Of a stretch of 64,000 bases of DNA, positions 14,002 to 23,696 are shown piece after piece (position 1 is the stretch's first letter; the number at the start of each line of letters is the position of its first letter). Below the pieces are notes generated by a model. That model searched no databases. It was not told the DNA's origin and saw only the letters and a list, made by a program, of their open reading frames with translations. The position numbers were made by a program, and so were the translations under genes. The stretch is from Bacteroides sp. An322 (lineage in GTDB: Bacteria; Bacteroidota; Bacteroidia; Bacteroidales; Bacteroidaceae), in contig NZ_NFIN01000015.1 in assembly GCF_002161765.1 (NCBI RefSeq), positions 20,964 to 84,963 of the forward strand. Reading direction: 5' to 3'.

Positions 14002-15858
14002 ATGAAGACATTTGAAGAACTTGGCGTAGCCCCTGAAATACGCAAAGCGATTGAAGAAATGGGATATGAGAATCCCATGCCGGTACAAGAAGAAGTGATT
14101 CCTTACCTGTTGGGAAACGGGAATGATGTAGTGGCTCTGGCACAGACCGGAACCGGAAAAACAGCTGCATTTGGCTTGCCGCTGATACAGAAAATTGACG
14201 TAAGTAACCGCGTGCCGCAAGCATTGATTCTTTGCCCTACGCGCGAACTTTGCTTGCAGATAGCAGGTGACCTGAATGATTATTCGAAGTATATCACCGA
14301 CTTGAAGATAATACCCGTTTATGGAGGTTCGTCCATCGAGAGCCAAATCAAAAGCTTGAAGAAGGGCGTACATATCATTGTCGCTACTCCGGGACGCCTT
14401 ATCGACCTTATCGAGAGAAAAGTAGCGAAGCTGGAAACCATCCGTGACGTAGTGATGGATGAAGCAGACGAAATGCTGAACATGGGCTTTACCGATAGCA
14501 TCAATGCTATTTTGGAGAAAGTGCCAGCCGACCGCAATACTTTGATGTTCTCGGCTACGATGAGCCCGGAAATCTCCCGTATTGCTAAGACTTATCTTCA
14601 CGATGCGAAGGAAATTACCATCGGTACGAAGAATGAAGGTACGAAGAACGTGCACCATGTGGCATACATTGTACATGCTAAAGACAAATACTTGGCGTTG
14701 AAACGTGTCGTTGACTTCTACCCGATGATTTACGGCATTATCTTCTGCCGCACCCGTTTGGAAACGCAGGAAATTGCCGACAAGCTGATACAAGACGGAT
14801 ACAATGCAGATTCGTTGCACGGTGAATTGAGTCAGGCGCAACGTGACTTGGTGATGCAGAAGTTCCGCCAGCGTCATTTGCAATTGTTAGTAGCAACGGA
14901 CGTGGCTGCCCGCGGACTGGATGTGAACGACCTGACTCATGTCATCAACTACGGTTTGCCCGATGATACTGAAAGCTATACGCACCGGAGCGGACGTACA
15001 GGACGTGCAGGAAAGACCGGTATCTCTATCGCTATCATGAACTTGCGCGAGAAAGGCAAGATGAAGCAAATCGAGCGCATCCTCAATAAGAAATTCAGCA
15101 TCGAAACTTTGCCTACCGGACAAGCTATCTGCGAACAACAATTAATCAAGTTGGTAGACGACATCGAGAAGGTAAAGGTAGACGAAGAGGAAATCGAAGC
15201 ATTCTTGCCGGGCATTTACCGCAAATTGGAATGGCTGAGCAAGGAAGACTTGATTAAGCGTGTCGTATCGATGGAGTTCAACCGCTTCTTGGATTATTAC
15301 AAGAACGCGCCGGAAATAGACCAGCCCAGTTCGAACGAAAAAGGGAAAGAAAAGAAAGAAAAGAAGAAAGGGGAGCGTCCCGAACGCCGGGAACGTTCGC
15401 GTACAGCCGAGAAGGGATATACCCGCCTTTTCATCAACTTAGGAAAGACCGACGGTTTCTTCCCCAATCAAGTGATTGAGCTTATCAACCGCAACTTGAA
15501 GAAAGAGCGTATCGAAGTAGGACGTATCGACTTGATGCAGAACTTCTCGTTCTTCGAAGTTATCGAAGCACAGGCTCCGAAAGTTGTTAAAGCACTGAAT
15601 AAGGCGACTTACAACGGACGGAAAGTTGTAGTGGAAGTAGCTGCGGAAAACGAAGGAAAGAGTGATAAGGGCGGAAAGAAGCGTGTAAAAGAGACTAAAA
15701 AGTCGAAGTCGCGCAGAGAAGAGCCCGAATACGAAATAGCACGCAAATCGAAACGTAAAGACGACTGGAAGCAATTCTTCCAACATGAAAATGATTTCTC
15801 TGGACCTGATTTCGGCGAAGAAGCCGGCTGGGGGAAAAAGAAGAAGAAACGGAAATAG
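14002..15858 (+). CDS. deaD: DEAD-box ATP-dependent RNA helicase with C-terminal RNA-binding domain
   Basis: A 618-residue cytoplasmic RNA helicase that unwinds structured RNA in ribosome assembly or mRNA turnover. RecA domain 1 has the Q motif, Walker A AQTGTGKT (47-54), PTREL, TPGR, DEAD (153-156) and SAT. RecA domain 2 has ARGLDV and HRSGRTGR (328-335). A lysine-rich linker (residues about 445-470) leads to a DbpA/CsdA-type RRM-like domain (YTRLFINLGKTDGFFPNQVIELIN) and a basic tail ending GKKKKKRK. The order and length match DeaD/CsdA rather than RhlE. The gene is monocistronic, with its own promoter and hairpin repeats on both sides. The gene symbol is used in the broad sense. Confidence 0.9.
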   Translation: MKTFEELGVAPEIRKAIEEMGYENPMPVQEEVIPYLLGNGNDVVALAQTGTGKTAAFGLPLIQKIDVSNRVPQALILCPTRELCLQIAGDLNDYSKYITDLKIIPVYGGSSIESQIKSLKKGVHIIVATPGRLIDLIERKVAKLETIRDVVMDEADEMLNMGFTDSINAILEKVPADRNTLMFSATMSPEISRIAKTYLHDAKEITIGTKNEGTKNVHHVAYIVHAKDKYLALKRVVDFYPMIYGIIFCRTRLETQEIADKLIQDGYNADSLHGELSQAQRDLVMQKFRQRHLQLLVATDVAARGLDVNDLTHVINYGLPDDTESYTHRSGRTGRAGKTGISIAIMNLREKGKMKQIERILNKKFSIETLPTGQAICEQQLIKLVDDIEKVKVDEEEIEAFLPGIYRKLEWLSKEDLIKRVVSMEFNRFLDYYKNAPEIDQPSSNEKGKEKKEKKKGERPERRERSRTAEKGYTRLFINLGKTDGFFPNQVIELINRNLKKERIEVGRIDLMQNFSFFEVIEAQAPKVVKALNKATYNGRKVVVEVAAENEGKSDKGGKKRVKETKKSKSRREEPEYEIARKSKRKDDWKQFFQHENDFSGPDFGEEAGWGKKKKKRK

Positions 15859-15880
15859 TTAACGAGCTAATTAGTATAAG

Positions 15881-15962
15881 GAAACGCAGATTCGCGCAGA
15901 TTTACGCAGATTTAATTTATAATTAAGAATAATCTGAGAAAATCTGCGCGAATCTGCGTTTC
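15881..15962. repeat. Hairpin repeat, family B, copy 2
   Basis: Arms GAAACGCAGATTCGCGCAG and its complement, with a 30-base AT-rich loop. Lies between the converging helicase and flippase genes. Confidence 0.9.
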
Positions 15963-15988
15963 TTCATGATAGTATTAGTTACACACTA

Positions 15989-17455
15989 TTACCTATTCAC
16001 TCTCAAAAGGTCTTTCTTCAGGATATATCCGGCGAAGCATAGTATTAATAAGGTATTGAACGCCAAGCGTCCGAATACATTCGCAATGCTTACTTCTTCG
16101 GCGATGATATACAATATGGCGGCAAAGACCAAATAAATTGCCATGTCTTTCAACGGATAAGCCACGGGATATTTCTTCTGCCCTATAATATAAGAAAGGA
16201 GGGTAATCAGTCCGTATCCGGCAACCGATGCCCATGCGGAAGCTACATAACCATATTGAGGGACTAACCAAATATTCAACACTAAGATAACAACGCATCC
16301 GATAATCGAGAAATATGCGCCCCATTTCGTCTCATCGGTCAGCTTATACCAAAACGAAAGGTTGAAATAGATGCCTTTGAAGATTTCCGCCCCCATTACG
16401 ATAGCCACTACACCCAGCCCTTCCCAATAATCGGGAGCAATCAAATAACGCAGTATATCCATATAGAACATCACGGCAAGGAAAGCCAAGAGCGAGAAAA
16501 TGAAGAAGTATTTCATTGCCTTGGCATACATCTCCCGGTTATCGCCTTCTTTGTTCTTGCCGAATACAAAAGGCTCGTAGGCATAGCGGAAGGCTTGGGT
16601 AAACATCGCCATGACCATAGCCACTTTACTCGTCGCGCTATAGATACCTAATTGCACCAATCCCTCTTGCCGGTCTTCGAACAAGAACGGATAAATCATC
16701 TTGTCTACCGTTTGGTTCAGGATGCCTACCAAGCCGAATATCAGGATAGGGAACGAATAACTCACCATTTGCTTCATCAACGGACGGTCTAAGCGATAGG
16801 AAAATCCTCTTAGTTCGGGAATGAAGAAAAACATCTGTACCGCCGACATGATGAGGTTCGACACGAAGATGTAGCCTACTAAATAATCGGGACGATAGAA
16901 CCAATCGATTGCTTCGGGTGACACCTTATATATATAAGGGCACAGCAAAAGGAAGAAAAGGTTTAACACGATATTGCCGATGATATTGAATAGCTTGATA
17001 GCCGCAAATTTCATCGGTTTCTTCTGATAGCGCAAATAAGCGAAAGGGATGCATTGGAACGAATCGAGTGCCACCACAATCACCATCATGGCGATATAGT
17101 CGGGGTGGTCGGGATATTCCAGAAATGTGGATAACGGATGGATGAACGCCAAGCAAAGCGTCACAAACAACAAAGACAATCCGCCCACAAACAATAATGC
17201 GTTGGCATATACATGCTTCGGGTCGGCATCGGTCTTATTGGCAAAGCGGAAGAATCCCGTTTCCATACCGAAAGTCAGCAATACCAATATCAATGCCGTA
17301 TAAGCATATACATTCGATACCACTCCATAACCGCCCGATGCCGCCGGGATGACCGCCGTATAAAGTGGTACTAACAAATAATTCAAAAATCTGCCCACGA
17401 TACTGCTCAATCCATAGATAGCGGTATCTTTAGCCAATGATTTCAGTCCAGCCAT
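15989..17455 (-). CDS. Polysaccharide/lipid-linked oligosaccharide flippase (MOP superfamily, Wzx-like)
   Basis: A 488-residue inner-membrane protein with about 14 hydrophobic helices and no signal peptide. The N-terminal AKDTAIYGLSSIVGRFLNYLLVPLYT is the typical first helix of Wzx/RfbX-type flippases of the MOP (multidrug/oligosaccharidyl-lipid/polysaccharide) superfamily. These move undecaprenyl-linked sugars across the inner membrane. There are no glycosyltransferase or polymerase genes next to it, so it is not part of a visible capsule locus; in Bacteroidales such stand-alone copies often lie near ruvB, which is upstream here on the same strand. A family C repeat occupies the 160 bases between them. 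Substrate unknown. Confidence 0.88.
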   Translation of the reverse strand: MAGLKSLAKDTAIYGLSSIVGRFLNYLLVPLYTAVIPAASGGYGVVSNVYAYTALILVLLTFGMETGFFRFANKTDADPKHVYANALLFVGGLSLLFVTLCLAFIHPLSTFLEYPDHPDYIAMMVIVVALDSFQCIPFAYLRYQKKPMKFAAIKLFNIIGNIVLNLFFLLLCPYIYKVSPEAIDWFYRPDYLVGYIFVSNLIMSAVQMFFFIPELRGFSYRLDRPLMKQMVSYSFPILIFGLVGILNQTVDKMIYPFLFEDRQEGLVQLGIYSATSKVAMVMAMFTQAFRYAYEPFVFGKNKEGDNREMYAKAMKYFFIFSLLAFLAVMFYMDILRYLIAPDYWEGLGVVAIVMGAEIFKGIYFNLSFWYKLTDETKWGAYFSIIGCVVILVLNIWLVPQYGYVASAWASVAGYGLITLLSYIIGQKKYPVAYPLKDMAIYLVFAAILYIIAEEVSIANVFGRLAFNTLLILCFAGYILKKDLLRVNR

Positions 17456-17470
17456 AAGTCTTATTATAAT

Positions 17471-17601
17471 AAAACGCAGAGACGCAAAAGCGCAAAGTCT
17501 TTAGTTGAGAGAAAGCAAAGGACACGGAGGGGCAAGCATAAAGCCTCTGTGTGCTTTGCCTCTTCTAAAAATAATTCTCTGCGCTTCTGCGTCTCTGCGT
17601 T
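17471..17601. repeat. Hairpin repeat, family C, copy 2
   Basis: Arms AAACGCAGAGACGCAAAAGC and GCGCTTCTGCGTCTCTGCGT. Inner arms again contain GAGAGAAAGCAAAGG and CTTTGCCTCT, as in copy 1, so the whole 130-bp unit is conserved, not only the outer arms. Confidence 0.9.
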
Positions 17602-17615
17602 CGGTAAATTCTAAG

Positions 17616-18641
17616 TTAATCGAATAATGTTTTTTGTTCACTCCACTGGCTTCTGCCCAAATGCTGATAAGCCAGTTCGGTTACTTCCCTTCCGCGGGGC
17701 GTACGTTTTAAGAAACCTTCCTTGATGAGGAATGGCTCGTACACTTCTTCTATTGTGCCGGGGTCTTCTCCCAATGCCGTGGCAATCGTGGTCAAGCCCA
17801 CCGGACCGCCTTTGAACTTGTCGATAATCGTACAAAGCAACTTATTGTCTATCTGGTCCAGTCCGTAACGGTCGATGTTCAATGCCTCTAAGGCAAACTT
17901 GGCTATCTTCAAGTCGATGCGTCCCGAGCCTTTCACTTGTGCAAAGTCGCGCACCCGGCGGAGCAAGGCATTGGCGATACGGGGCGTTCCTCGGCTTCGC
18001 GAAGCAATCTCACCTGCCGCTTCCTTATCGCAGGGCACGCCTAAGATACGGGCTGAGCGCAGGATGATATTGGTCAATATAGCGTCCTCGTAATACTCCA
18101 AATGCAGGTTGATGCCAAATCGTGCCCGCAACGGAGCGGTCAGCAAGCCGCTTCGGGTGGTAGCTCCTACCAATGTGAACGGGTTTAAGTCGAGCTGGAT
18201 GCTCCGAGCCGAAGGTCCTTTGTCTATCATGATATCGATGCGGTAATCTTCCATTGCCGAGTACAGATATTCTTCCACCACCGGACTCAGGCGGTGTATT
18301 TCATCGATAAACAAGACATCGTTCGGCTCCAGACTGGTCAAGACTCCAGCCAAGTCACCGGGTTTATCCAATACCGGACCTGAAGTAACACGGAATCCCA
18401 CTCCTAATTCGTTGGCAATGATGTTGCTCAACGTGGTCTTTCCCAATCCGGGAGGGCCGTGAAGCAACACATGGTCGAGTGCTTCGGCACGAAGCCTTGC
18501 CGCTTTAACAAAAATGCGCAGATTATCCACTACCTTCTCTTGCCCGCTGAAGTCTTCAAACTGGAGCGGACGCAGGGCGTTTTCGAAGTCCCGCTCCTTT
18601 CCGGTAGGCTTATAATCGCGTATGTCGAACTGTTCTTCCAT
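17616..18641 (-). CDS. ruvB: Holliday junction branch migration DNA helicase RuvB
   Basis: A 341-residue AAA+ motor that with RuvA drives branch migration of Holliday junctions during recombinational repair. Visible are Walker [10 protein letters not shown] near residue 63, Walker [10 protein letters not shown], sensor 1 [17 protein letters not shown] with the arginine finger, and the C-terminal winged-helix domain with GPVGLTTIA and PRGREVT. I chose the ATG at 18641 ([10 protein letters not shown]) because it gives the usual family length; an upstream in-frame TTG at 18665 is less likely. A -7-like box TACCTTTG (minus strand, 18663-18670) lies just upstream. Confidence 0.95.
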   Translation of the reverse strand: MEEQFDIRDYKPTGKERDFENALRPLQFEDFSGQEKVVDNLRIFVKAARLRAEALDHVLLHGPPGLGKTTLSNIIANELGVGFRVTSGPVLDKPGDLAGVLTSLEPNDVLFIDEIHRLSPVVEEYLYSAMEDYRIDIMIDKGPSARSIQLDLNPFTLVGATTRSGLLTAPLRARFGINLHLEYYEDAILTNIILRSARILGVPCDKEAAGEIASRSRGTPRIANALLRRVRDFAQVKGSGRIDLKIAKFALEALNIDRYGLDQIDNKLLCTIIDKFKGGPVGLTTIATALGEDPGTIEEVYEPFLIKEGFLKRTPRGREVTELAYQHLGRSQWSEQKTLFD

Positions 18642-18707
18642 AATTTCTTTCTGAATCTCTTGCAAAGGTAATGAATAATCTGAGTTATTTTAGTACTTTT
18701 GTTGAAT

Positions 18708-18905
18708 AAAACACAGAGACACGGAGGCACAGAGCTTTTAAAAGAGTAGAGATGCGGCATTAAATAAGATGAATGCCCGCATTTCATTAATTAACTTGTA
18801 GGGGCGTATCGCATACGCCCGAATGCGCACACTTATCCACGTGGATGTTTTCAGGGCGTATACAATACGCCCCTACATTGACTCTTTACGGAAATTCTCT
18901 GTGTT
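18708..18905. repeat. Family C repeat split by a family A hairpin
   Basis: A left family C arm (ACACAGAGACACGGAGG, 18710-18726) and a short right arm (CTCTGTGTT, 18897-18905) are about 170 bases apart. Between them is a complete family A repeat with its flanking TGCCCGCATTTCATTAATTA. This looks like insertion of one repeat within another. Confidence 0.65.
18797..18877. repeat. Dispersed hairpin repeat, family A, copy 4
   Basis: Arms TAGGGGCGTATCGCATACG and GGGCGTATACAATACGCCCC (two differences) with loop containing ATCCACGTGGAT. Left flank CGCATTTCATTAATTAAC matches, inverted, the right flank of copy 5. Confidence 0.9.
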
Positions 18906-18931
18906 CGATATAAATTAAGAATACAGAAGAT

Positions 18932-19714
18932 ATGGCTACATTTCAAACCACACACATCGTTTACTTCTCGCCCACCCATACATCGGAGAAGATAGCCCGT
19001 GCCATTGGTGAAGGCATCGGTATGGAGCGACGTATCGAGACCGACCTGACCTTAGACGAAGGGACTTCGCCTATCGAAATCAAAGATTCGCTTACCATAC
19101 TTGCCGCGCCCGTATATGGCGGGCGGGTGGCTCCTATCGCTTTGCAACGCATGAAACGCTTGAAAGGGACGAATGCTCCGGTTATATTGGTTGCGGTTTA
19201 CGGGAACCGCGATTATGAAGACGCTTTGGTGGAATTGCGTGATACGGCTATCGGATTGGGTTTCTCGCCTTTATCCGCGGGAGCTTTCATCGGCGAGCAT
19301 AGCTATAGCACGCCTCTTTTGCCCGTGGCGATGGGCAGGCCCGATGAGGCTGACCTCGGCATTGCCCGAGAGTTCGGAAAAGAAAGTTTATCGAAGTTGG
19401 AGCGAACAAATCTCCCTATTCCGGCGTTTTATGTCAAGGGGAATGTCCCGTACAAACCGTTGATGAGCGGGAAGCCTTCGGCGCCGGTATGCACCGGAAA
19501 TTGCTTCGGATGCGGAGAGTGCGTCGAGGTATGTCCCACACATGCTATTTATATAAATAAGGAGGGCGTCATCGAGACCGATATAAACCGTTGCATCCGT
19601 TGTTGCGCTTGTGTGAAGGCTTGCCCGAACGGGGCACGCATCTACGATAACCCGTTTGCGGCTTTCTTGCACGAGAACTTCAGCGCAAGGCGTGAACCGG
19701 AATTGTTCCTATAA
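18932..19714 (+). CDS. EFR1-type flavodoxin / bis-[4Fe-4S] ferredoxin fusion
   Basis: A 260-residue cytoplasmic redox protein. The N-terminal flavodoxin-like domain (IVYFSPTHTSEKIARAI, the phosphate loop near residues 9-24, and APVYGGRVAP) should bind FMN. The C-terminal part has two ferredoxin clusters, CTGNCFGCGECVEVCP (about 190-205) and CIRCCACVKACP (about 225-236). This is the EFR1 ferredoxin family, thought to serve as electron carriers in anaerobes. The first cluster has an additional cysteine before the CxxC group. The gene stands alone between two family A repeats; no partner oxidoreductase is adjacent. Confidence 0.88.
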   Translation: MATFQTTHIVYFSPTHTSEKIARAIGEGIGMERRIETDLTLDEGTSPIEIKDSLTILAAPVYGGRVAPIALQRMKRLKGTNAPVILVAVYGNRDYEDALVELRDTAIGLGFSPLSAGAFIGEHSYSTPLLPVAMGRPDEADLGIAREFGKESLSKLERTNLPIPAFYVKGNVPYKPLMSGKPSAPVCTGNCFGCGECVEVCPTHAIYINKEGVIETDINRCIRCCACVKACPNGARIYDNPFAAFLHENFSARREPELFL

Positions 19715-19795
19715 GCAAAGGCTGAGGCATATACTTGCAACGGTCAACTCAGATAGATGGATTGCCCGTTGCAGATAGTTGCATTAATGAAATAT

Positions 19796-19879
19796 CTTGT
19801 AGGGGCGTATTGCATACGCCCGAAAACATCCACTTGAATCCAATTGGTGCATTTGGGCGTATGCGATACGCCCCTACAA
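19796..19879. repeat. Dispersed hairpin repeat, family A, copy 5
   Basis: Arms CTTGTAGGGGCGTATTGCAT and its complement, loop ATCCACTTGAATCCAATTGG. Right flank TTAATTGATGAAATGCGGAC is shared, inverted, with copy 4, so the mobile unit extends beyond the GTAGGGG stem. Confidence 0.9.
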
Positions 19880-19936
19880 GTTAATTGATGAAATGCGGAC
19901 ATCATTATTCATTTCAATTGACTATAAAATAGAAAT

Positions 19937-21076
19937 ATGACAAAAGACAAACGAGTATTGGTGGGGATGAGCGGGGGAATAGATAGCTCTGCCGCCTGCA
20001 TCATGTTGCAAGAACAAGGATATGAAGTGGTAGGCGTGACCATGCGCACCTGGGATATCCCTTCACATTTTTCTTCTCCTGAACAGGAACAGCCCGACGA
20101 GATAGTGGAAGCGCAAGCCGTAGCTGCCCGCCTCGGTATCGAGCACCATGTAGCCGATGTGCGTGAAGAGTTCCGGAAAGTCATCGTGCAATACTTTATC
20201 GATGAATACATGTGCGGTCGTACCCCGAATCCGTGTGTGATGTGCAATCCGCTTTTCAAGGAACGTATCTTGTGCGAATGGGCAGACCGTACCGGATGCC
20301 AATGGATAGCCACGGGGCATTATTGCCAAATTGAGAAGCGGAACGGGCATTGCTACATCGTGACCGGGGATGATGAGACGAAAGACCAATCGTATTTCCT
20401 ATGGAAACTTCCGCAAGAGATTTTGGAACGGATGTTGCTTCCGCTGGGCGGGATGACCAAAGAAACCGTCCGCGAATACCTTGCCCAAAAAGGATTTGAG
20501 GCGAAAGCCAAAGGAGGGGAAAGCATGGAAATCTGTTTCATAGACAAGGATTACCGGGATTTCCTGCGCGAACATTGCCCCGACATAGACGAGCGTATCG
20601 GTCCGGGATGGTTTGTGGATAGCAAAGGATTGAAGTTAGGGCAACACAAAGGATTCGCCTATTATACCATCGGGCAACGGAAAGGATTAGGCATCGCTTT
20701 GGGAGAACCGGCATACGTGTTGAAAATCAATCCTGAAAAGAATACGGTGATGTTGGGGAATGCCGACCAGTTGAAGACTGAATACATGTTGGTAGAACCT
20801 CCCGTGGCTCCTGATATCGAAGAACTCTTGACCTGTCCGGATCTTTCGGTGCGCATCCGATACCGAAGCCGTCCGATTCCTTGCCAGGTCCTTCAATTGC
20901 CGGATAACGGCTACTTGCTGGTGAAGTTTGCTACGGAGGCTTCTGCTATCACCCCCGGGCAATCGGCGGTATTTTATGACGGGAATCGCGTATTGGGCGG
21001 AGGCTTTATCGCTTCCCAGCAGGGAATAAGGAAAATAAGTGCGGAACATGCATCGTATTTTGATAAGAAATGCTGA
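19937..21076 (+). CDS. mnmA: tRNA-specific 2-thiouridylase MnmA
   Basis: A 379-residue cytoplasmic enzyme that thiolates U34 of tRNA-Lys, -Glu and -Gln with sulfur relayed from a persulfide donor. The PP-loop SGGIDSS (12-18) activates uridine by adenylation. The catalytic cysteines of the bacterial family are present: Cys100 in NPCVMCN and Cys200 in MEICFID. The tRNA-recognition and C-terminal beta-barrel domains follow ([19 protein letters not shown]). Length is normal. Bacteroides often carry two mnmA paralogues; only one is in this window. There is no operon partner. Confidence 0.93.
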   Translation: MTKDKRVLVGMSGGIDSSAACIMLQEQGYEVVGVTMRTWDIPSHFSSPEQEQPDEIVEAQAVAARLGIEHHVADVREEFRKVIVQYFIDEYMCGRTPNPCVMCNPLFKERILCEWADRTGCQWIATGHYCQIEKRNGHCYIVTGDDETKDQSYFLWKLPQEILERMLLPLGGMTKETVREYLAQKGFEAKAKGGESMEICFIDKDYRDFLREHCPDIDERIGPGWFVDSKGLKLGQHKGFAYYTIGQRKGLGIALGEPAYVLKINPEKNTVMLGNADQLKTEYMLVEPPVAPDIEELLTCPDLSVRIRYRSRPIPCQVLQLPDNGYLLVKFATEASAITPGQSAVFYDGNRVLGGGFIASQQGIRKISAEHASYFDKKC

Positions 21077-21188
21077 CAAAAATGTGAACAAACCGCAAGT
21101 TTGAATTGTTCTGTTCATAACATATTAAAAAAATAATAAATAAAAAACTATCAAAAAAGAAACAAGCTATCTGTTTTTTTTATACCTT

Positions 21189-21196
21189 TACCTTTG
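21189..21196 (+). promoter_or_regulatory. -7 box of the OmpA-like gene
   Basis: TACCTTTG, 37 bases before the ATG, after an A-rich tract and a T8 run. No TTTG at the -33 position. Confidence 0.4.
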
Positions 21197-21233
21197 GTAA
21201 GCAATATCTATATAACACAAAAATAAAAAGATT

Positions 21234-22346
21234 ATGAAACTAAGAAGAAATCTTACCGCACTCGTACTTGGATTAAGCACGATTGCAGCGTTTGCCCAGA
21301 CTGACGGCAACACCGAGACACGCCAGATTAAAGAAGAAGGCAAGACCGTATTTAACCCGCACTGGTTTATGCAAGTACAAGCTGGTGCTTCGCATACTGT
21401 GGGAGAAGCTAAATTCGGAGACCTGATTTCTCCAGCCGCTGCATTGAACGTAGGTTACCAATTCACTCCGTTGTGGGGATTGCGTGCCGGTCTGAGTGGC
21501 TGGGAAGCTAAGGGTGCATGGGTAAGCCCCCAAACTATTTACAAGTACAATTACTTGCAGGGGAATGTAGATGCTACACTTAACTTAAGCAACTTGTTCT
21601 GCGGTTACAATCCGACCCGTTTCTTCAATGGATACCTGTTCGGTGGTATCGGTGTCAACGGAGGATTCAACAACGATGAAGCTGTAGCTATTAACGATGC
21701 CGGACATCGGTTGGAATACTTATGGCGCGATAGCAAAGTGAATGTCGTAGGCCGTTTTGGTTTGGGCACTAACTTACGCATCAGCGACCATGTGTTCTTC
21801 AACCTTGAAGTAAATGCCAATGTCATGTCAGACAAGTATAACTCAAAGAAAGCAGGCAATGCTGACTGGCAATTTAATGCTTTGGCTGGATTTACCTTCA
21901 AGTTCGGAAAAACTTACACAAAGACCGAACCGGTTTACTATGAACCTGCTCCCGCTCCTGCTCCGGCACCTGTCGTAGAAGAAAAGAAAGAAGAACCGGC
22001 TCCCGCTCCAGAACCTGTAAAGGTACAACCGATGAAGCAGAACATCTTCTTCCTCATCAATTCTTCTGAAATCCGTTCTTCTGAACAAAGCAAAGTCAAT
22101 GACCTTATCGCTTACCTGAAGGAACATACTGACGCTAAAGTTTCTCTGACCGGATATGCAGACAAGAATACCGGAAATGCACGTATTAACAAGAAATTGT
22201 CGCAAGAACGTGCCGAAGCTGTTGCTGAAGCTCTGAAAGCACAAGGCATTGCTGCCGACCGTATTACGGTAGACTATAAGGGCGATACTGTACAGCCGTT
22301 TAGTGTAATCGAAGAAAACCGTGTTACGGTTTGTATAGCTGAATAA
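21234..22346 (+). CDS. OmpA-like outer-membrane porin with peptidoglycan-binding domain
   Basis: A 370-residue outer-membrane protein. A signal peptide ends near AFAQ (residue 22). An eight-stranded beta-barrel (about 40-225; WFMQVQAGASHTVGEAKF, closing GFTFKFGKTY) is joined by a Pro-Ala linker (EPAPAPAPAPVVEEKKEEPAP, about 238-263) to an OmpA C-terminal domain (about 270-370). The latter holds LTGYADKNTGNARINKKLSQERA, where the Asp and Arg bind diaminopimelate of peptidoglycan. It probably anchors the outer membrane to the cell wall. The codon use is that of a highly expressed gene, and a strong intrinsic terminator follows. Confidence 0.92.
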   Translation: MKLRRNLTALVLGLSTIAAFAQTDGNTETRQIKEEGKTVFNPHWFMQVQAGASHTVGEAKFGDLISPAAALNVGYQFTPLWGLRAGLSGWEAKGAWVSPQTIYKYNYLQGNVDATLNLSNLFCGYNPTRFFNGYLFGGIGVNGGFNNDEAVAINDAGHRLEYLWRDSKVNVVGRFGLGTNLRISDHVFFNLEVNANVMSDKYNSKKAGNADWQFNALAGFTFKFGKTYTKTEPVYYEPAPAPAPAPVVEEKKEEPAPAPEPVKVQPMKQNIFFLINSSEIRSSEQSKVNDLIAYLKEHTDAKVSLTGYADKNTGNARINKKLSQERAEAVAEALKAQGIAADRITVDYKGDTVQPFSVIEENRVTVCIAE

Positions 22347-22370
22347 GCGATTGCTCTTTCTATAACCAAA

Positions 22371-22428
22371 CTGTATCCTGAAAGATTTCATGCGTCAAGG
22401 CTGTATCTTTCAGGATACAGTTTTTTTT
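22371..22428 (+). terminator. Strong intrinsic terminator of the OmpA-like gene
   Basis: Perfect 16-bp stem, CTGTATCCTGAAAGAT (22371-22386) and complement (22405-22420), 18-base loop, then T8. It ends 12 bases before the recombinase ATG at 22441. Confidence 0.9.
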
Positions 22429-22440
22429 ATATGTAAACTT

Positions 22441-23601
22441 ATGGGAATCAAGTTATCGAAAAGGAAATTGAAGAAAGGGCGTTTCTCGCTCTATTTAGAT
22501 TGCAACCTCGAAGGCAAGCGTTTTAAGGAAAGTCTGGGCATCACCTTAGAACCGCCTACATGCAAAGAGGCAAGGCAAGCCAATTGCGTAAAATGGCAAT
22601 TGGCTAAACTTCTACGCGCACGGCGTGAAATTGATTATTTGCATACCCATTACTGGTCGAAACTGCCTCCGCTTTTTCAGGTATCCAATGCACAAAGGCA
22701 CTCCGATGAAGAAACCGAAACACTTGCAAATCCCAATGAGCCGATTGATTTGCAGGAACCGGATTCACTTGATTTTTTCCTGGTCGCAGCAAGCTATCAG
22801 AATATATATCATCGGAAAGATTTCCGGATGGTGCAAGCGGTTTTTGCTTATCTGAAACAATTTCATGCTTCACCTTTACCGATAAGAGACATTACACGCA
22901 GTTTTTGTACCGATTTCTTTTGCTTCTTGCAAGATAAGCTGCATGGCAATACTCCGGTCAATTATTTTAAGAAATTCAAGATGTGCCTGGAATATTGTGT
23001 AGAAGAAAACCTGCTGCCCGCTAATCCAGCCAGAGGCATCCGCCTGAGCCAATATAACGACGTGACCAAAGAAATCCTTTCAACCAAAGAACTCATTAAA
23101 CTGACCCTTACGCCTTGCCGGAATCCGGAAGTCAAACGGGCTTTCCTGTTTTCTTGCCAAAGCGGATTGCGCTGGTGTGACGTGCAAGATTTATGTTACA
23201 AGAACATTGATTTTGCACAAAGGCATCTCACCTTGGTGCAGAAAAAAGTAGCCGGGCATTCTCAAAAGTCGGTTTTACACCTACACTTAAACGAAAATGC
23301 CATACGCCTGTTGCAAGAATCACACGGCGCGCCCGATGACCCTGTATTCAGACTCCCTTCCCATTCATACAGCCTGCGGCTTATTAATGAATGGACTGCC
23401 CATGCAGGCCTGCGCAAGCATATTTCGTTCCATTGTGCACGGCATACGTTCATTACTTCCATCATGGCACGGGGAGCAAGTATCAAAACAGCCGCCTCTT
23501 TAGCAGGACATTCCAGCACACGGCATACTGAAAAATACATACATATCATTGATAAACAAAAACAACAGGCTGTAGACAGTCTTCCGCCTCTTCCACTTTG
23601 A
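22441..23601 (+). CDS. Tyrosine recombinase / site-specific integrase
   Basis: A 386-residue tyrosine recombinase that cuts and rejoins DNA through a phosphotyrosine link. All catalytic residues are present: Arg244 (SGLRWCD), His331 and Arg334 (HCARHTF), His357 (GHSSTRH) and Tyr366 (EKYIHI). The N-terminal arm-binding domain (KRKLKKGRFSLYLDCNLEGKR) and SAM-like core-binding domain (about 105-215) are of the type common in Bacteroidetes integrases and invertases. The ATG at 22441 is preferred over the upstream frame extension at 22390, which lies inside the ompA terminator. It is not beside a tRNA, and I saw no clear att repeats. It is probably active as an enzyme but stranded with element debris. 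Confidence 0.9.
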   Translation: MGIKLSKRKLKKGRFSLYLDCNLEGKRFKESLGITLEPPTCKEARQANCVKWQLAKLLRARREIDYLHTHYWSKLPPLFQVSNAQRHSDEETETLANPNEPIDLQEPDSLDFFLVAASYQNIYHRKDFRMVQAVFAYLKQFHASPLPIRDITRSFCTDFFCFLQDKLHGNTPVNYFKKFKMCLEYCVEENLLPANPARGIRLSQYNDVTKEILSTKELIKLTLTPCRNPEVKRAFLFSCQSGLRWCDVQDLCYKNIDFAQRHLTLVQKKVAGHSQKSVLHLHLNENAIRLLQESHGAPDDPVFRLPSHSYSLRLINEWTAHAGLRKHISFHCARHTFITSIMARGASIKTAASLAGHSSTRHTEKYIHIIDKQKQQAVDSLPPLPL

Positions 23602-23656
23602 AACAAAAAAAATAAAAATTTACAGCTAAATTGATAAGAAATCAATCCTTTTTATA

Positions 23657-23664
23657 TACATTTG
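23657..23664 (+). promoter_or_regulatory. -7 box upstream of the unknown gene at 23697
   Basis: TACATTTG, 32 bases before the ATG. The nearest -33-like ATTG (23630-23633) is at a suboptimal spacing of 23. Confidence 0.4.
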
Positions 23665-23696
23665 CGCAATTAAATTAACAAACTTAATTTGAGTTT

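Noticed and set aside
13900..14883. 327-codon open frame on the minus strand across the helicase start
   Set aside because: Antisense to the DEAD-box helicase and to its promoter; composition atypical and no recognisable domain.
22390..22440. Upstream extension of the recombinase
   Set aside because: Those 17 codons fall within the stem-loop of the ompA terminator; the ATG at 22441 is the natural start.
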